Below, in pieces: positions 1 to 7,456 of a stretch of DNA of 14,069 bases. Position numbers and translations under genes: made by a program. Source of the DNA: Candidatus Omnitrophota bacterium. GTDB lineage: Bacteria > Omnitrophota > Gorgyraeia > 1-14-0-20-64-10 > JACQQZ01. Within the stretch, counting starts at the first letter, position 1, and the number at the start of each line of letters is the position of its first letter. The notes beneath the pieces are model-generated. The model ran no database searches. It was not told where the DNA came from and saw only the letters and a program-made list of their open reading frames with translations. The stretch is taken from positions 1 to 14,069 of the forward strand of contig JACQQZ010000037.1 in assembly GCA_016206755.1 (NCBI GenBank). Direction: 5' to 3'.

Positions 1-587
1 ACGGCAGCGGGAAGTCCACCCAAGCCCGTCTATTGGCCGATCGGTTGCGCCGGGAGGGCTACAGAGTCCTCCTCACGCGCGAACCGGGCGGAACCGGCCT
101 GGGCGAAGCGATTCGCCGCATCCTTCTTTCCTCGAAACGTATGGATCCTGCTTCGGAGATGCTCTTGTTTCAAGCGCTGCGAGCCCATCATGCGGCTGAA
201 GTCATTCGCCCGGCGCTTCGCGCCGGGGCCGTTGTCATCTGCGATCGCTATGCCGATTCGACGATGGCTTATCAGGGTTATGGTTTGGGTGTCGATCGCC
301 AATGGATTGAACAAATCACGCGAGAAGTGACGCAGGGGGCATCTCCCGATCTGACCGTTGTCCTGGACGCGGCCGCCGCCGCGGGCTTGAAGCGCGCGGC
401 CCGGAAACAGCGGATGGAGCGGCGGGGCTTGAGCTACCAGCAGCGCGTGCTCAGAGGTTTTCGGCGGATCGCCCGCGCAAATCCAAAACGTTGTAAAATT
501 GTGAAAGTCATGTCCACTCCGGAAGCGACCCAAAAAAACATCCGGCAAGCGGTCAAAGATGCCCTTCAAAGACGTCGTCGGACATAA
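1..587 (+). CDS. tmk: Thymidylate kinase (dTMP kinase), 5' end outside the window
   Basis: This kinase phosphorylates dTMP to dTDP in the cytoplasm for DNA synthesis. The reading frame is open from base 3 to the stop at 585-587, so the true start lies to the left of the window; the first visible residues, GSGKSTQ, are most of the Walker A loop. Further on come TREPGG, the DRYADSTMAYQGYG motif that binds dTMP, and PDLTVVLD. These are in the order expected for bacterial Tmk. The segment after the last motif (KQRMERR) corresponds to the region where most Tmk proteins have an acidic residue before R-x-E; here that residue is Gln, so the lid is slightly atypical. The C-terminus is very basic (QRRRRT) and its codons overlap the first 29 bases of holB, so the two genes are probably co-translated. 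Only about a dozen N-terminal residues appear to be missing. The identification is firm. Confidence 0.95.
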   Translation, partial: GSGKSTQARLLADRLRREGYRVLLTREPGGTGLGEAIRRILLSSKRMDPASEMLLFQALRAHHAAEVIRPALRAGAVVICDRYADSTMAYQGYGLGVDRQWIEQITREVTQGASPDLTVVLDAAAAAGLKRAARKQRMERRGLSYQQRVLRGFRRIARANPKRCKIVKVMSTPEATQKNIRQAVKDALQRRRRT

Positions 588-1551
588 ATTTATCCTCGAC
601 CGGCTCAAGCGCCAATTGCAGGAAGGCGCTCTGCCGCACGCCGTTCTTTTTGCAGGACCGGAAGGGGTTGGGAAGTCTCTGGTCGCTTCAAAGGTGGCCC
701 AGGCGTTGGTCTGTTCTGCCGCTCAAGAGGGCGAGGCCTGCGGCCGCTGCGTCGAGTGCCAGCAGGCGCTCAACTGCCGGCATCCGGACCTGCTCTTCGT
801 GGGCGTCGAAGAAGGATCGAGACAAATTAAGATCGAACAGATTCGGCAATTGCAGCGCTGGCTGGCGTTGGCTCCGCTTCGCGGGAAAAATAAAGTTTTT
901 GTTTTGGATGATGCCGACACCATGGAGGAAGCTGCCGCCAGTGCTTTGTTGAAAACATTGGAGGAGCCGCCTGCTAGGACGACGTTGATTCTTGTGGCGG
1001 CCTCCGAGACCCGCTTGCTGCCGACGATTGTTTCCCGCTGTGCCCGGTTGTACTTTGGCCCATTGCCGACCCAGGAATTGATTCAAAAACTGACGGCAGC
1101 CGGCGTGGAGCGCTTGCGTGCCCGGCAGTGGGTGCGGCGCGCCAACGGACGTTTTGGCCGCGCCCAAAGAGAAATGACGGATGAAATGGTTCAGCGGCGC
1201 CGCGCTTGGATGCAGAGCTGGACCAGCGCTGTGGAGAACGGGGAGCTTGAATTGGCCGCCGGCGCTCGCACCCGCGCTTCTTTGGATGAAACCCGGGAAA
1301 CGCTGGAAGAGATGCTTGAAGAGGTAGCGGCGTGGTACCACGACGTTCTTCTGGTTCAGATGGGGCTGCCCGCGGAGCATTTGGTTCACAGCGATCAACT
1401 TCAAGATCTAAGGATTGAATCTACCCGCTGGCCGGCCCGCCGTTTGATTGACAGCATCGAGCAAGTCTACGAAACGCACAGCTTGATTCGCCGGCGCGTC
1501 AATCCAAAAACAGCCGTCGCGGCGCTCCTTGCGAAATTGGCGACGCGATGA
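559..1551 (+). CDS. holB: DNA polymerase III delta prime subunit (clamp-loader AAA+ protein)
   Basis: This is the delta prime subunit of the replication clamp loader, which works with the gamma/tau and delta subunits to load the sliding clamp. The 330-residue protein opens with MPFKDVVGH, usual for the family. It has Walker A GPEGVGKS (33-40), four zinc-binding cysteines (C61, C64, C67, C73), Walker B VFVLDDAD (113-120), TLEEPP (133-138) and the SRC arginine-finger motif (159-161). Many enterobacterial delta prime proteins lack a working P-loop, but this one looks intact. The C-terminal third is less conserved, as usual. The start at 559 is chosen because it gives the family N-terminus. There is no clear ribosome-binding site, which fits coupling to tmk, whose end overlaps by 29 bases. 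The stop overlaps the metG start as ATGA. The tmk-holB order is common in bacteria. Confidence 0.94.
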   Translation: MPFKDVVGHKFILDRLKRQLQEGALPHAVLFAGPEGVGKSLVASKVAQALVCSAAQEGEACGRCVECQQALNCRHPDLLFVGVEEGSRQIKIEQIRQLQRWLALAPLRGKNKVFVLDDADTMEEAAASALLKTLEEPPARTTLILVAASETRLLPTIVSRCARLYFGPLPTQELIQKLTAAGVERLRARQWVRRANGRFGRAQREMTDEMVQRRRAWMQSWTSAVENGELELAAGARTRASLDETRETLEEMLEEVAAWYHDVLLVQMGLPAEHLVHSDQLQDLRIESTRWPARRLIDSIEQVYETHSLIRRRVNPKTAVAALLAKLATR

Positions 1552-3053
1552 GCCGTTATTACCTGACGACCCCGCTTTACTACGTGAATGCCGCCCCGCA
1601 CTTGGGACATGCCTACACGACGGTGATTGCCGATTGCCTGGCGCGTTACCACCGCCTCAAAGGAGACGGCGTTTTCTTCCTCACTGGAACTGACGAGCAC
1701 GGCCAGAAAATCGAGCAGGCCGCCGCAGCGGCCGGCAAGGCGCCCAAAGAGTTTGCCGATTCAATCGTCCCGGGTTTTAAGAAGCTCTGGGAAACGCTTC
1801 ATATTTCCTACGATCATTTTATTCGAACGACCGATTCGTATCACACCGATGGCGTGCGTGCCGCCCTGGAGAAGCTTTTCAAAGAGGGAAAAATTTATCC
1901 GAAGACCTACGACGGCTGGTACTGCGTGCCGGACGAGACGTTTTGCCCCAAGCCGGACATTGAGAACGGCAAGCCGGTTTGTCCCGATTGCCATCGCCCG
2001 ATTGAGCAAATTAAAGAAAAGAATTATTTCTTCAAGTTGGGCGAATATCAAAACTGGCTGGCGGGTCACATCGAGAAAAACGATTCCTTCATCGTTCCAA
2101 AGACGCGCCGCAATGAAGTCTTGTCATTCTTAAAAGACCAAAAGTTGCAGGACCTGTGCATTTCTCGTCCGAAAGCGCGCTTGGAGTGGGGCATTGAGAT
2201 GCCCTCGCCGCCGTTTGAGCCGGGGTACGTCACGTACGTCTGGTTTGACGCGCTTCTCAACTACATCACAGCACTCGGTTATCCCGATATGAAAAATCCG
2301 AAATGGATTTGGCCGGCCGATGTCCACTTGATCGGCAAAGACATTCTTCGCCCGCACGCCATTTATTGGCCGGTGATGCTCAAGGCGCTCGGTTTGGAGC
2401 CGCCGAAAACAGTGGCGGTGCATGGCTGGTGGCTGGTGGAAGGGGAGAAGATGTCCAAATCCCGCGGCAACATCGTGGATCCTCATACCATCGTTGCCGA
2501 GTACGGCGTGGATGCCTACCGGTATTTTCTGTTGCGCGAAGTTCCTTTTGGACACGATGGGACATTCTCGGAAAAGGCGATGGACAAGCGGTACAACGCA
2601 GACCTCGCCAACGATCTTGGCAACCTTCTGCACCGCACGCTGACGATGATTGAGAAATACTTTGGAGGGGTGGTTCCTTGCTACACGCAAAGCTTTGTCG
2701 GAATGCCTGCCGACTTGGAAAAAGGATGGGACTCGTTTGATTTTCAAAAAGCCATTTCAGGTTTGTGGGCGTGGATCGACCAAGGCAATACCCTCATTGA
2801 TGAGCGCAAGCCTTGGGTCCTCGCCAAAGCCGCCGCAAAGACGGAAGAATTAAAAGCAGTTCTGGGAGGCCTGGCCGATATGCTTAGAACGCTGGCCATT
2901 CTGCTTTGGCCGATCATGCCCTCGACCAGCGAAAACATCTGGAAACAACTGGGTTGCCCTGGAAAAATTTCTCGTGAAAAATTGTGGGCAGCCGGTGCAA
3001 GCAGTGGTCAGAAAGTTCAAAAAGGCCGGCCGCTTTTCCCCCGCCGCGAATAG
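1548..3053 (+). CDS. metG: Methionyl-tRNA synthetase
   Basis: This enzyme charges tRNA-Met with methionine, using ATP, for both initiation and elongation. The 501-residue protein has the class I signatures HLGH (18-21) and KMSKS (301-305), the methionine-site region TGTDEHGQK (46-54) and VTYVWFDALLNY. It ends after the anticodon-binding helical domain and has no C-terminal EMAP/Trbp111-like tRNA-binding extension, so it is the short form. The zinc knuckle is unusual: cysteines lie at 126, 133, 145 and 148 (YCVPDETFC then CPDC), so the first pair is spaced CX6C instead of CX2C. The start codon overlaps the holB stop by 4 bases, and no ribosome-binding site is needed if translation is coupled. 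The stop codon lies inside a 16-bp palindrome and faces the convergent HD-GYP gene 18 bases away. Confidence 0.96.
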   Translation: MSRYYLTTPLYYVNAAPHLGHAYTTVIADCLARYHRLKGDGVFFLTGTDEHGQKIEQAAAAAGKAPKEFADSIVPGFKKLWETLHISYDHFIRTTDSYHTDGVRAALEKLFKEGKIYPKTYDGWYCVPDETFCPKPDIENGKPVCPDCHRPIEQIKEKNYFFKLGEYQNWLAGHIEKNDSFIVPKTRRNEVLSFLKDQKLQDLCISRPKARLEWGIEMPSPPFEPGYVTYVWFDALLNYITALGYPDMKNPKWIWPADVHLIGKDILRPHAIYWPVMLKALGLEPPKTVAVHGWWLVEGEKMSKSRGNIVDPHTIVAEYGVDAYRYFLLREVPFGHDGTFSEKAMDKRYNADLANDLGNLLHRTLTMIEKYFGGVVPCYTQSFVGMPADLEKGWDSFDFQKAISGLWAWIDQGNTLIDERKPWVLAKAAAKTEELKAVLGGLADMLRTLAILLWPIMPSTSENIWKQLGCPGKISREKLWAAGASSGQKVQKGRPLFPRRE

Positions 3054-3067
3054 AGCGGTACCGCTCT
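3052..3067. terminator. 16-bp perfect palindrome between convergent genes, candidate bidirectional terminator
   Basis: AGAGCGGTACCGCTCT is a perfect palindrome covering the last two bases of the metG stop codon and most of the 18-base gap before the HD-GYP gene. As RNA it could form a 6-bp stem with a GUAC loop from either strand. Its position between convergent genes suggests a terminator or 3'-end stabiliser. No T-run follows on either side, so it is not a textbook intrinsic terminator; a protein-binding site is the alternative. Confidence 0.4.
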
Positions 3068-3071
3068 TGAG

Positions 3072-4409
3072 CTACGATTGGGCGCCGGCGCGCGGCTTGT
3101 GTTCGTGGATGCGCAGATGGCTTGTGACGTCTTCAATCGGGGCGAATTCAGGGAGCTTTCCGGAGTCGAGCACGCGCAAGAATGCGTCAACGATGATCGG
3201 GTCGAATTGCGAGCCGGACCCGCGCCGAAGCTCTGCAATCGCCGCCTCGCGCGTCATCGGGGCGCGGTACGGCCGGGCGGAGGTCATGGCGTCCCACGCA
3301 TCGGCGACCGAGGTGATGCGGGCGCCCAGGCAGATTTCGTCGCCTTTGAGCCCTGCCGGATATCCTCTTCCGTCCCATCGCTCATGTTCTTGCCGGACGA
3401 TCTCCGTCACATCTTTGAGGAAGGTGAGGGGTTCGAGGATGCGCGCTCCCCAGATGGGATGCTGTTTGATGATTTCAAATTCTTCTTTGGTCAGAGGCCC
3501 GGGCTTGAGCAAGATGCGGTCCGGAACGGCAATTTTTCCGATGTCGTGCAACTTGCATCCCTGAACGATTTTCTGGGTCCTCTCGTCATCCAGCCCCAGC
3601 TCCTCCGCGATCAATTTGGCATAAGTGGAAACCGAATGAGAGTGCCCCTGCGTGTAAAGATCTTTGGCCCCCAGCGCCTGGATGAAGGACGTCACCGTTC
3701 CGAAATAAGCTTGCTGAAGCTGTTCGTGCATGGCGCGCAGATGCCGGGTTTTTTCTTCGACGCGCAATTCCAAATCACGGTTCCATTCTTCCAACCGCAT
3801 GCGGAGTTTTGCAAGTTGTTCGCTGTGGCGCCGCCGCAGAGTGGCCAGGTATCCGGCGATGACCCCCAAAGTCAGCACCACGGAAGAAACGCCGAAACCG
3901 TTGAGCAGCAGATAGGCCCCGTTCATGTACAGGCGGGAGTCCAGGACGTGAAAGATATGATGGTGAGGAATCGCGCCGGAAAACTCCAACCCCAGCACCA
4001 AGACGTAGCCCAGCACCGCGCTGATGGAAACAAGGATGCATTGGAAAAATGTCAAGAAGAGCGCGCCGAACATGACGATGACTGCGCTCAAAGGCACCAA
4101 CGTGCTTTCAATTCCGCCGGTGAAATGGATGGCCGCGGAAAATACCACCGTATCCAGAATCAGGATGATGAAATAGACGGTTGTATCGAGCACATGCCGG
4201 CTGCGCTTCTTCAGGAAAAGAATGAAGAAATGATTGTAGAGGAAGAACAACAGCAAGAGGGCGGTGCATTCCCGAACGGGATAATGCAGGCCGATTTTAC
4301 CGGCCAAGAGGAGGGAAATGTAAATGACGGGAATCAATCCATACCGGGTGACCCGGTCGGCAAAGATCCAATTGGATAAGTGCTCTTGTTCCAAAGAGTG
4401 GGGCGTCAC
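3072..4409 (-). CDS. Membrane-anchored HD-GYP domain phosphodiesterase (probable c-di-GMP hydrolase)
   Basis: This 445-residue protein has an N-terminal membrane region and a C-terminal HD-GYP domain, which in characterised proteins hydrolyses c-di-GMP. About six hydrophobic segments lie between residues 23 and 190. A charged, probably coiled-coil stretch follows (190-235), then the catalytic domain: HDIGKI (288-293), HERWDGRGYP (342-351), VADAWDAMTSARPYR (368-382) and SQFDP (400-404). The HD pair and the GYP motif are intact, so it should be active. It has no receiver, PAS or GAF domain; the membrane region is probably the sensor, and its ligand is unknown. The start is a GTG at 4407-4409, the first possible start after an in-frame upstream stop, with GAGG about 10 bases ahead. 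It is transcribed away from the cysteine desulfurase and towards metG. Its role in motility, biofilm or secretion cannot be read from the neighbours. Confidence 0.9.
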   Translation of the reverse strand: MTPHSLEQEHLSNWIFADRVTRYGLIPVIYISLLLAGKIGLHYPVRECTALLLLFFLYNHFFILFLKKRSRHVLDTTVYFIILILDTVVFSAAIHFTGGIESTLVPLSAVIVMFGALFLTFFQCILVSISAVLGYVLVLGLEFSGAIPHHHIFHVLDSRLYMNGAYLLLNGFGVSSVVLTLGVIAGYLATLRRRHSEQLAKLRMRLEEWNRDLELRVEEKTRHLRAMHEQLQQAYFGTVTSFIQALGAKDLYTQGHSHSVSTYAKLIAEELGLDDERTQKIVQGCKLHDIGKIAVPDRILLKPGPLTKEEFEIIKQHPIWGARILEPLTFLKDVTEIVRQEHERWDGRGYPAGLKGDEICLGARITSVADAWDAMTSARPYRAPMTREAAIAELRRGSGSQFDPIIVDAFLRVLDSGKLPEFAPIEDVTSHLRIHEHKPRAGAQS

Positions 4410-4416
4410 GGAGTCA

Positions 4417-4445
4417 TTGCCTCATTCGCACTCTCTAAGTATACT
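4417..4445 (+). promoter_or_regulatory. Sigma70-type promoter of the cysteine desulfurase operon
   Basis: TTGCCT (4417-4422) and TATACT (4440-4445) are separated by exactly 17 bases and match the sigma70 consensus in four and five of six positions. Transcription would be expected to start near 4452-4454. The ATG is at 4454, so the mRNA would have almost no leader. The genes down to alr follow with no other clear promoter, so this probably drives the whole operon. Confidence 0.7.
4438..4445 (-). promoter_or_regulatory. Symmetrical -10 element, possible promoter for the HD-GYP gene
   Basis: AGTATACT is a perfect palindrome, so the minus strand also reads TATACT (4443 down to 4438). Transcription leftwards would start near 4431 and give the HD-GYP gene a leader of about 22 bases containing its GAGG site. 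I see no good -35 for this direction. Divergent transcription from symmetrical -10 elements is known in bacteria; its use here is inferred. Confidence 0.35.
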
Positions 4446-4453
4446 ATAAACAG

Positions 4454-5617
4454 ATGGCATTTGTGTATTTGGATCATAATGCAACAACCCCCCTGGATCC
4501 TCAGGCGCTCGAATCGATGCAACCCTTTTTATTGCAAGGGTTTGGGAACGCTTCCAGCTTGCATTCGGCCGGCCGGGCGGCCCGCTCCGGCTTGGAGGCC
4601 TCGCGCAAGACTCTCCTGGCGCTTTTGGGTGATCCATCGGGTGAGCTTATTTTTACTTCCGGGGGAACGGAGTCCGACAATCTCGCGCTTTTTGGAGCCG
4701 CCTGCGCCCGCAGACAAGAGGGCAGGCGAATTGTCGTTTCCGCTATTGAGCACAACGCCGTGATTTCAGCGGCCATGCGGCTGAAAGAAGAGGGCTGGGA
4801 TGTTGTTTTCGCTCCGGTGGATTCGCAAGGGATCGTTCGGATCGATGCGCTCAAAGAGTTGGTGGCGCCGGACACTGTTTTGGTTTCCGTGATGCATGCC
4901 AACAATGAAATCGGAACATTGCAGCCGGTTCAGGAAATTTCAAAAATCGCCCACGCCCAAGGGGCCTGGATGCACACGGACGCGGTCCAGTCGTTTGGAA
5001 AAATTCCGGTCCGGGTTCAGGAATTGGGCGCGGACCTCGTTTCCATTTCAGCGCATAAGTTTTACGGTCCAAAAGGAGCAGGGGCTCTTTATCTTCGCCG
5101 AGGATTGAAAATTGTTCCCCGGCAAGTCGGCGGCCCCCACGAACATGGTTTGCGCGCCGGGACCCAGCCCGTGGCCGGCATCGTCGGCATGGGCAAGGCC
5201 GCGGAGATTTCTGCGGCGCATTTGGACGATTGGCGCCGCGTGGCGCTTTTGCGCGATCGTTTGGTGTGCGGTTTGCAGGAACGGCTGCCCGGTCTTTTTC
5301 TCAACGGCCATCCGGCGCAGCGTGTCGCCAACACCGCCAACGTCAGCTTTTTGGGTTGCGAAGGGGAAGACCTTCTCATGGCGCTGGATCTGGAAGGGAT
5401 CTGTGTCTCGACGGGGGCCGCCTGTTCGTCCGGTTCGACGCGGCCTTCCCACGTGCTGGAAGCCATCCATACGGGGGATGCGCGGATTCGGGGATCGATC
5501 CGTTTCTCGTTGGGGTTGAAGACAACCGAAGAAGATGTGGCTTATGTTCTCCAGCAGGTTCCCCCCATCGTCGAACGCCAGCGCGCCCTGGCACCCCGGC
5601 AAGCCGATGCTCATTGA
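4454..5617 (+). CDS. Cysteine desulfurase (NifS/IscS family)
   Basis: This PLP enzyme removes sulfur from cysteine as an enzyme-bound persulfide that feeds Fe-S cluster assembly or tRNA thiolation. The 387-residue protein begins with the family signature VYLDHNATTP (4-13) and has TSGGTESDN (68-76), H100 in the EHNAV motif, HANNEIGT (148-155), D176, and the PLP-binding K202 in SAHKFYGPKG. The catalytic cysteine is C324 in STGAACSSGS, a short active-site loop as in group I enzymes. There is no iscR, iscU or mnmA nearby, so whether it serves Fe-S assembly or tRNA thiolation is open; the tRNA-modification genes downstream only hint at the second. The start is fixed by the conserved N-terminus. 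There is no ribosome-binding site, and the -10 element ends 8 bases before the ATG. The end overlaps tatD by 11 bases. Confidence 0.93.
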   Translation: MAFVYLDHNATTPLDPQALESMQPFLLQGFGNASSLHSAGRAARSGLEASRKTLLALLGDPSGELIFTSGGTESDNLALFGAACARRQEGRRIVVSAIEHNAVISAAMRLKEEGWDVVFAPVDSQGIVRIDALKELVAPDTVLVSVMHANNEIGTLQPVQEISKIAHAQGAWMHTDAVQSFGKIPVRVQELGADLVSISAHKFYGPKGAGALYLRRGLKIVPRQVGGPHEHGLRAGTQPVAGIVGMGKAAEISAAHLDDWRRVALLRDRLVCGLQERLPGLFLNGHPAQRVANTANVSFLGCEGEDLLMALDLEGICVSTGAACSSGSTRPSHVLEAIHTGDARIRGSIRFSLGLKTTEEDVAYVLQQVPPIVERQRALAPRQADAH

Positions 5618-6377
5618 CACCCATTGCCATTTGGACGATCCTCAGTATGAAGAAGGCGCTCCGGCTGTCCTGGCCCGGGCGCAGGAAGCGGGGGTCGCGG
5701 GTTGCGTGACCATTGGAACGGATCTTTCCACCAGCCGGCAAGCCATCGCCTTAGCACTTCGGCATGGCGGCGTGTTTGCCGCCGCCGGATTCCATCCTCA
5801 CGAGGCGGTGAATTGGACCGGGGAAATTGGAAAACAACTGGGGGCTTTAGCGGCCCACCCCCGCGTTGTGGGCATCGGTGAGATCGGCTTGGATTATTAT
5901 CGAAACCGTTCCCCCCGGGATATTCAGCAAGATGTCTTTCGAAAGATGCTTCAAATGGCCCTGGACCGGAATCTCCCCGTGGTGATTCATTGCCGGGAGG
6001 CGTGGGCGGACACCCTGGCGCTCATCCGGGAAGTTTTGAAGTTTCCGATGCGAGGCGTGATGCATTGTTTCAGCGGCGGGCCTGAGGAATTGAAAACTTC
6101 TTTGGATTTGGGTTTCGATGTTTCATTTGCCGGAAATATAACCTTCAAAAATGCCGCCGCCTTGCGCGACGTGGCGCTGAGGGTACCGATGGACCGGGTG
6201 GTTTTGGAAACGGATGCGCCGTATTTGACGCCGGAACCTCATCGAGGCAAGCGCAATGAGCCCGCCTTCATGGTTCATACGGCCCGGTTGTTTGCTCAAT
6301 TGCGGGGGCTTTCCGCGGAAGAAGTCGCGCTCAAAACTTCCGCGAATGCCGCCCGTTTGTTTCGCCTGCCTCTTTGA
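5607..6377 (+). CDS. tatD: TatD family metal-dependent hydrolase (probable DNase)
   Basis: This is a TIM-barrel amidohydrolase-type enzyme; characterised members are metal-dependent 3'-5' exonucleases or deoxyribonucleases. The 256-residue protein has all the expected metal ligands: H6 and H8 in DTHCHLD, E92 in GEIGLDYY, H128 in VIHCREA, H153 in MHCFSG and D203 in ETDAPYLTP. Its length is normal for the family. The start at 5607 gives the canonical MLIDTHCHLD opening; the 24 codons upstream in the same frame lie inside the cysteine desulfurase and do not resemble the family. The reading frame overlaps that gene by 11 bases, which implies translational coupling. In many bacteria tatD follows metG; here the two are separated by the HD-GYP and desulfurase genes. 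The substrate in vivo is unknown. Confidence 0.93.
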   Translation: MLIDTHCHLDDPQYEEGAPAVLARAQEAGVAGCVTIGTDLSTSRQAIALALRHGGVFAAAGFHPHEAVNWTGEIGKQLGALAAHPRVVGIGEIGLDYYRNRSPRDIQQDVFRKMLQMALDRNLPVVIHCREAWADTLALIREVLKFPMRGVMHCFSGGPEELKTSLDLGFDVSFAGNITFKNAAALRDVALRVPMDRVVLETDAPYLTPEPHRGKRNEPAFMVHTARLFAQLRGLSAEEVALKTSANAARLFRLPL

Positions 6378-6397
6378 AGAGAAAGCGCACTGATCCG

Positions 6398-7456
6398 ATG
6401 CCGGCAAAAGTCCGACGCGAACCGGTTCATCTTTTTATGGTGGTTCTGGCTTTTACGCTCTTGTCATTTTCATGGATCTCTTCCGAAATCCCCGATCCGT
6501 GGAAAGAGGATCAAAAACAATCCGCGCTGCGGCTTGAGGAGACTGCCGCGCAAATCAATTCAAAAGAAATCCAGGAAAAATTGGCGGGCCATCCTGTGCT
6601 GGCTCTCGTCCTTCTCCTGTGGACGTGGTCGGGTTTGGGAATTTTGGCGGCCGGCAGCGCCGCCCTCTGGCGCACGCTCAAGCGGATGCGCAGGGGAGAA
6701 AAGCCCTTGGGCCAGTGGTTTTATGTTCCGCAAGCGCGCTGGGGCATTTGGGAGGTTGTGAAAATACTCAGTTGGCTGGTGGTAACGACCCAAATGCTTT
6801 ATTTGATGCAGCATTTTCTGTCGCGCGCGACGCACCGGTCTTTGGACCGGCACACCGCTGCCGCGATTCATACCTTGCTGTTGGATGCGCTTGCCGTCGG
6901 ATTCATCGCCTTGTTCATTGTCCGGCCTTTTCGGGTTTCGTGGCAGGATTTTGGCTTGAGATTTCAGGCGTGGAGCCGGCAATTGACGGCCGGGATCTTC
7001 GGCTACGTGATCTGGATTCCTGTTCTGACGGCCACTTTTATGGCGATGATGGTGTTCTATGAGGCGATGAACGTCAGGCCTCAGCCCCAATCGGTCGTCG
7101 TGATGCTGCTCAATGAGACGCGCCCGCGGCTTTTGCTGCTGCTGTCTTTTTTGGTGGCGGGGGCAGGGCCCATTGCGGAAGAGATTGTTTTCCGCGGCAT
7201 GGCCTATGGGGCATTGCGCAAATATACCGGCGTGCGCTGGGGAATCGTTTTGTCCGCGCTACTCTTCGCCGGGCTGCATTTCGATGTCATGTCGTTTGTC
7301 CCGATTGCGGTGTTGGGGGCGATGCTGGCCTGGTTGTATGAACAGACCGGTTCTTTGATTCCTTCCATGGTGGTGCACATGATTCACAACAGCGTGATGC
7401 TGGGGATGACTTTGACGATGCGCGAGCTGTTTCGCATCTTGGGGCCGGGCGCATGA
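6398..7456 (+). CDS. CPBP family intramembrane metalloprotease
   Basis: This multi-pass membrane protein (352 residues from this start) belongs to the CPBP/Abi family, related to CAAX prenyl protease Rce1 and to bacteriocin-immunity proteins. The family motifs lie in the C-terminal half: EEIVFRG (261-267, glutamates and arginine of motif 1), FAGLH (290-294, motif 2) and HMIHN (327-331, the His/Asn motif). About eight hydrophobic segments can be seen. The first (about 12-27) is followed by a charged stretch with helical character (DQKQSALRLEETAAQ) probably outside the membrane. The region before the CPBP domain is longer than in minimal members. The ATG at 6398 leaves 20 bases after tatD. A TTG at 6374, overlapping the tatD stop as TTGA and adding eight basic residues, is possible; neither has a good ribosome-binding site. 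The stop overlaps mtnA by 4 bases. The substrate is unknown. Confidence 0.85.
   Translation: MPAKVRREPVHLFMVVLAFTLLSFSWISSEIPDPWKEDQKQSALRLEETAAQINSKEIQEKLAGHPVLALVLLLWTWSGLGILAAGSAALWRTLKRMRRGEKPLGQWFYVPQARWGIWEVVKILSWLVVTTQMLYLMQHFLSRATHRSLDRHTAAAIHTLLLDALAVGFIALFIVRPFRVSWQDFGLRFQAWSRQLTAGIFGYVIWIPVLTATFMAMMVFYEAMNVRPQPQSVVVMLLNETRPRLLLLLSFLVAGAGPIAEEIVFRGMAYGALRKYTGVRWGIVLSALLFAGLHFDVMSFVPIAVLGAMLAWLYEQTGSLIPSMVVHMIHNSVMLGMTLTMRELFRILGPGA

Noticed and set aside
688..1404. A 238-codon minus-strand open frame opposite holB
   Set aside because: HolB has all its motifs in the plus strand; the antisense peptide resembles nothing and reflects GC-rich codon structure.
3078..4379. A 433-codon open frame on the plus strand opposite the HD-GYP gene
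   Set aside because: It is the antisense shadow of a gene with intact HD-GYP motifs; its peptide has low-complexity Gln/Asp/Arg composition and no recognisable domain.
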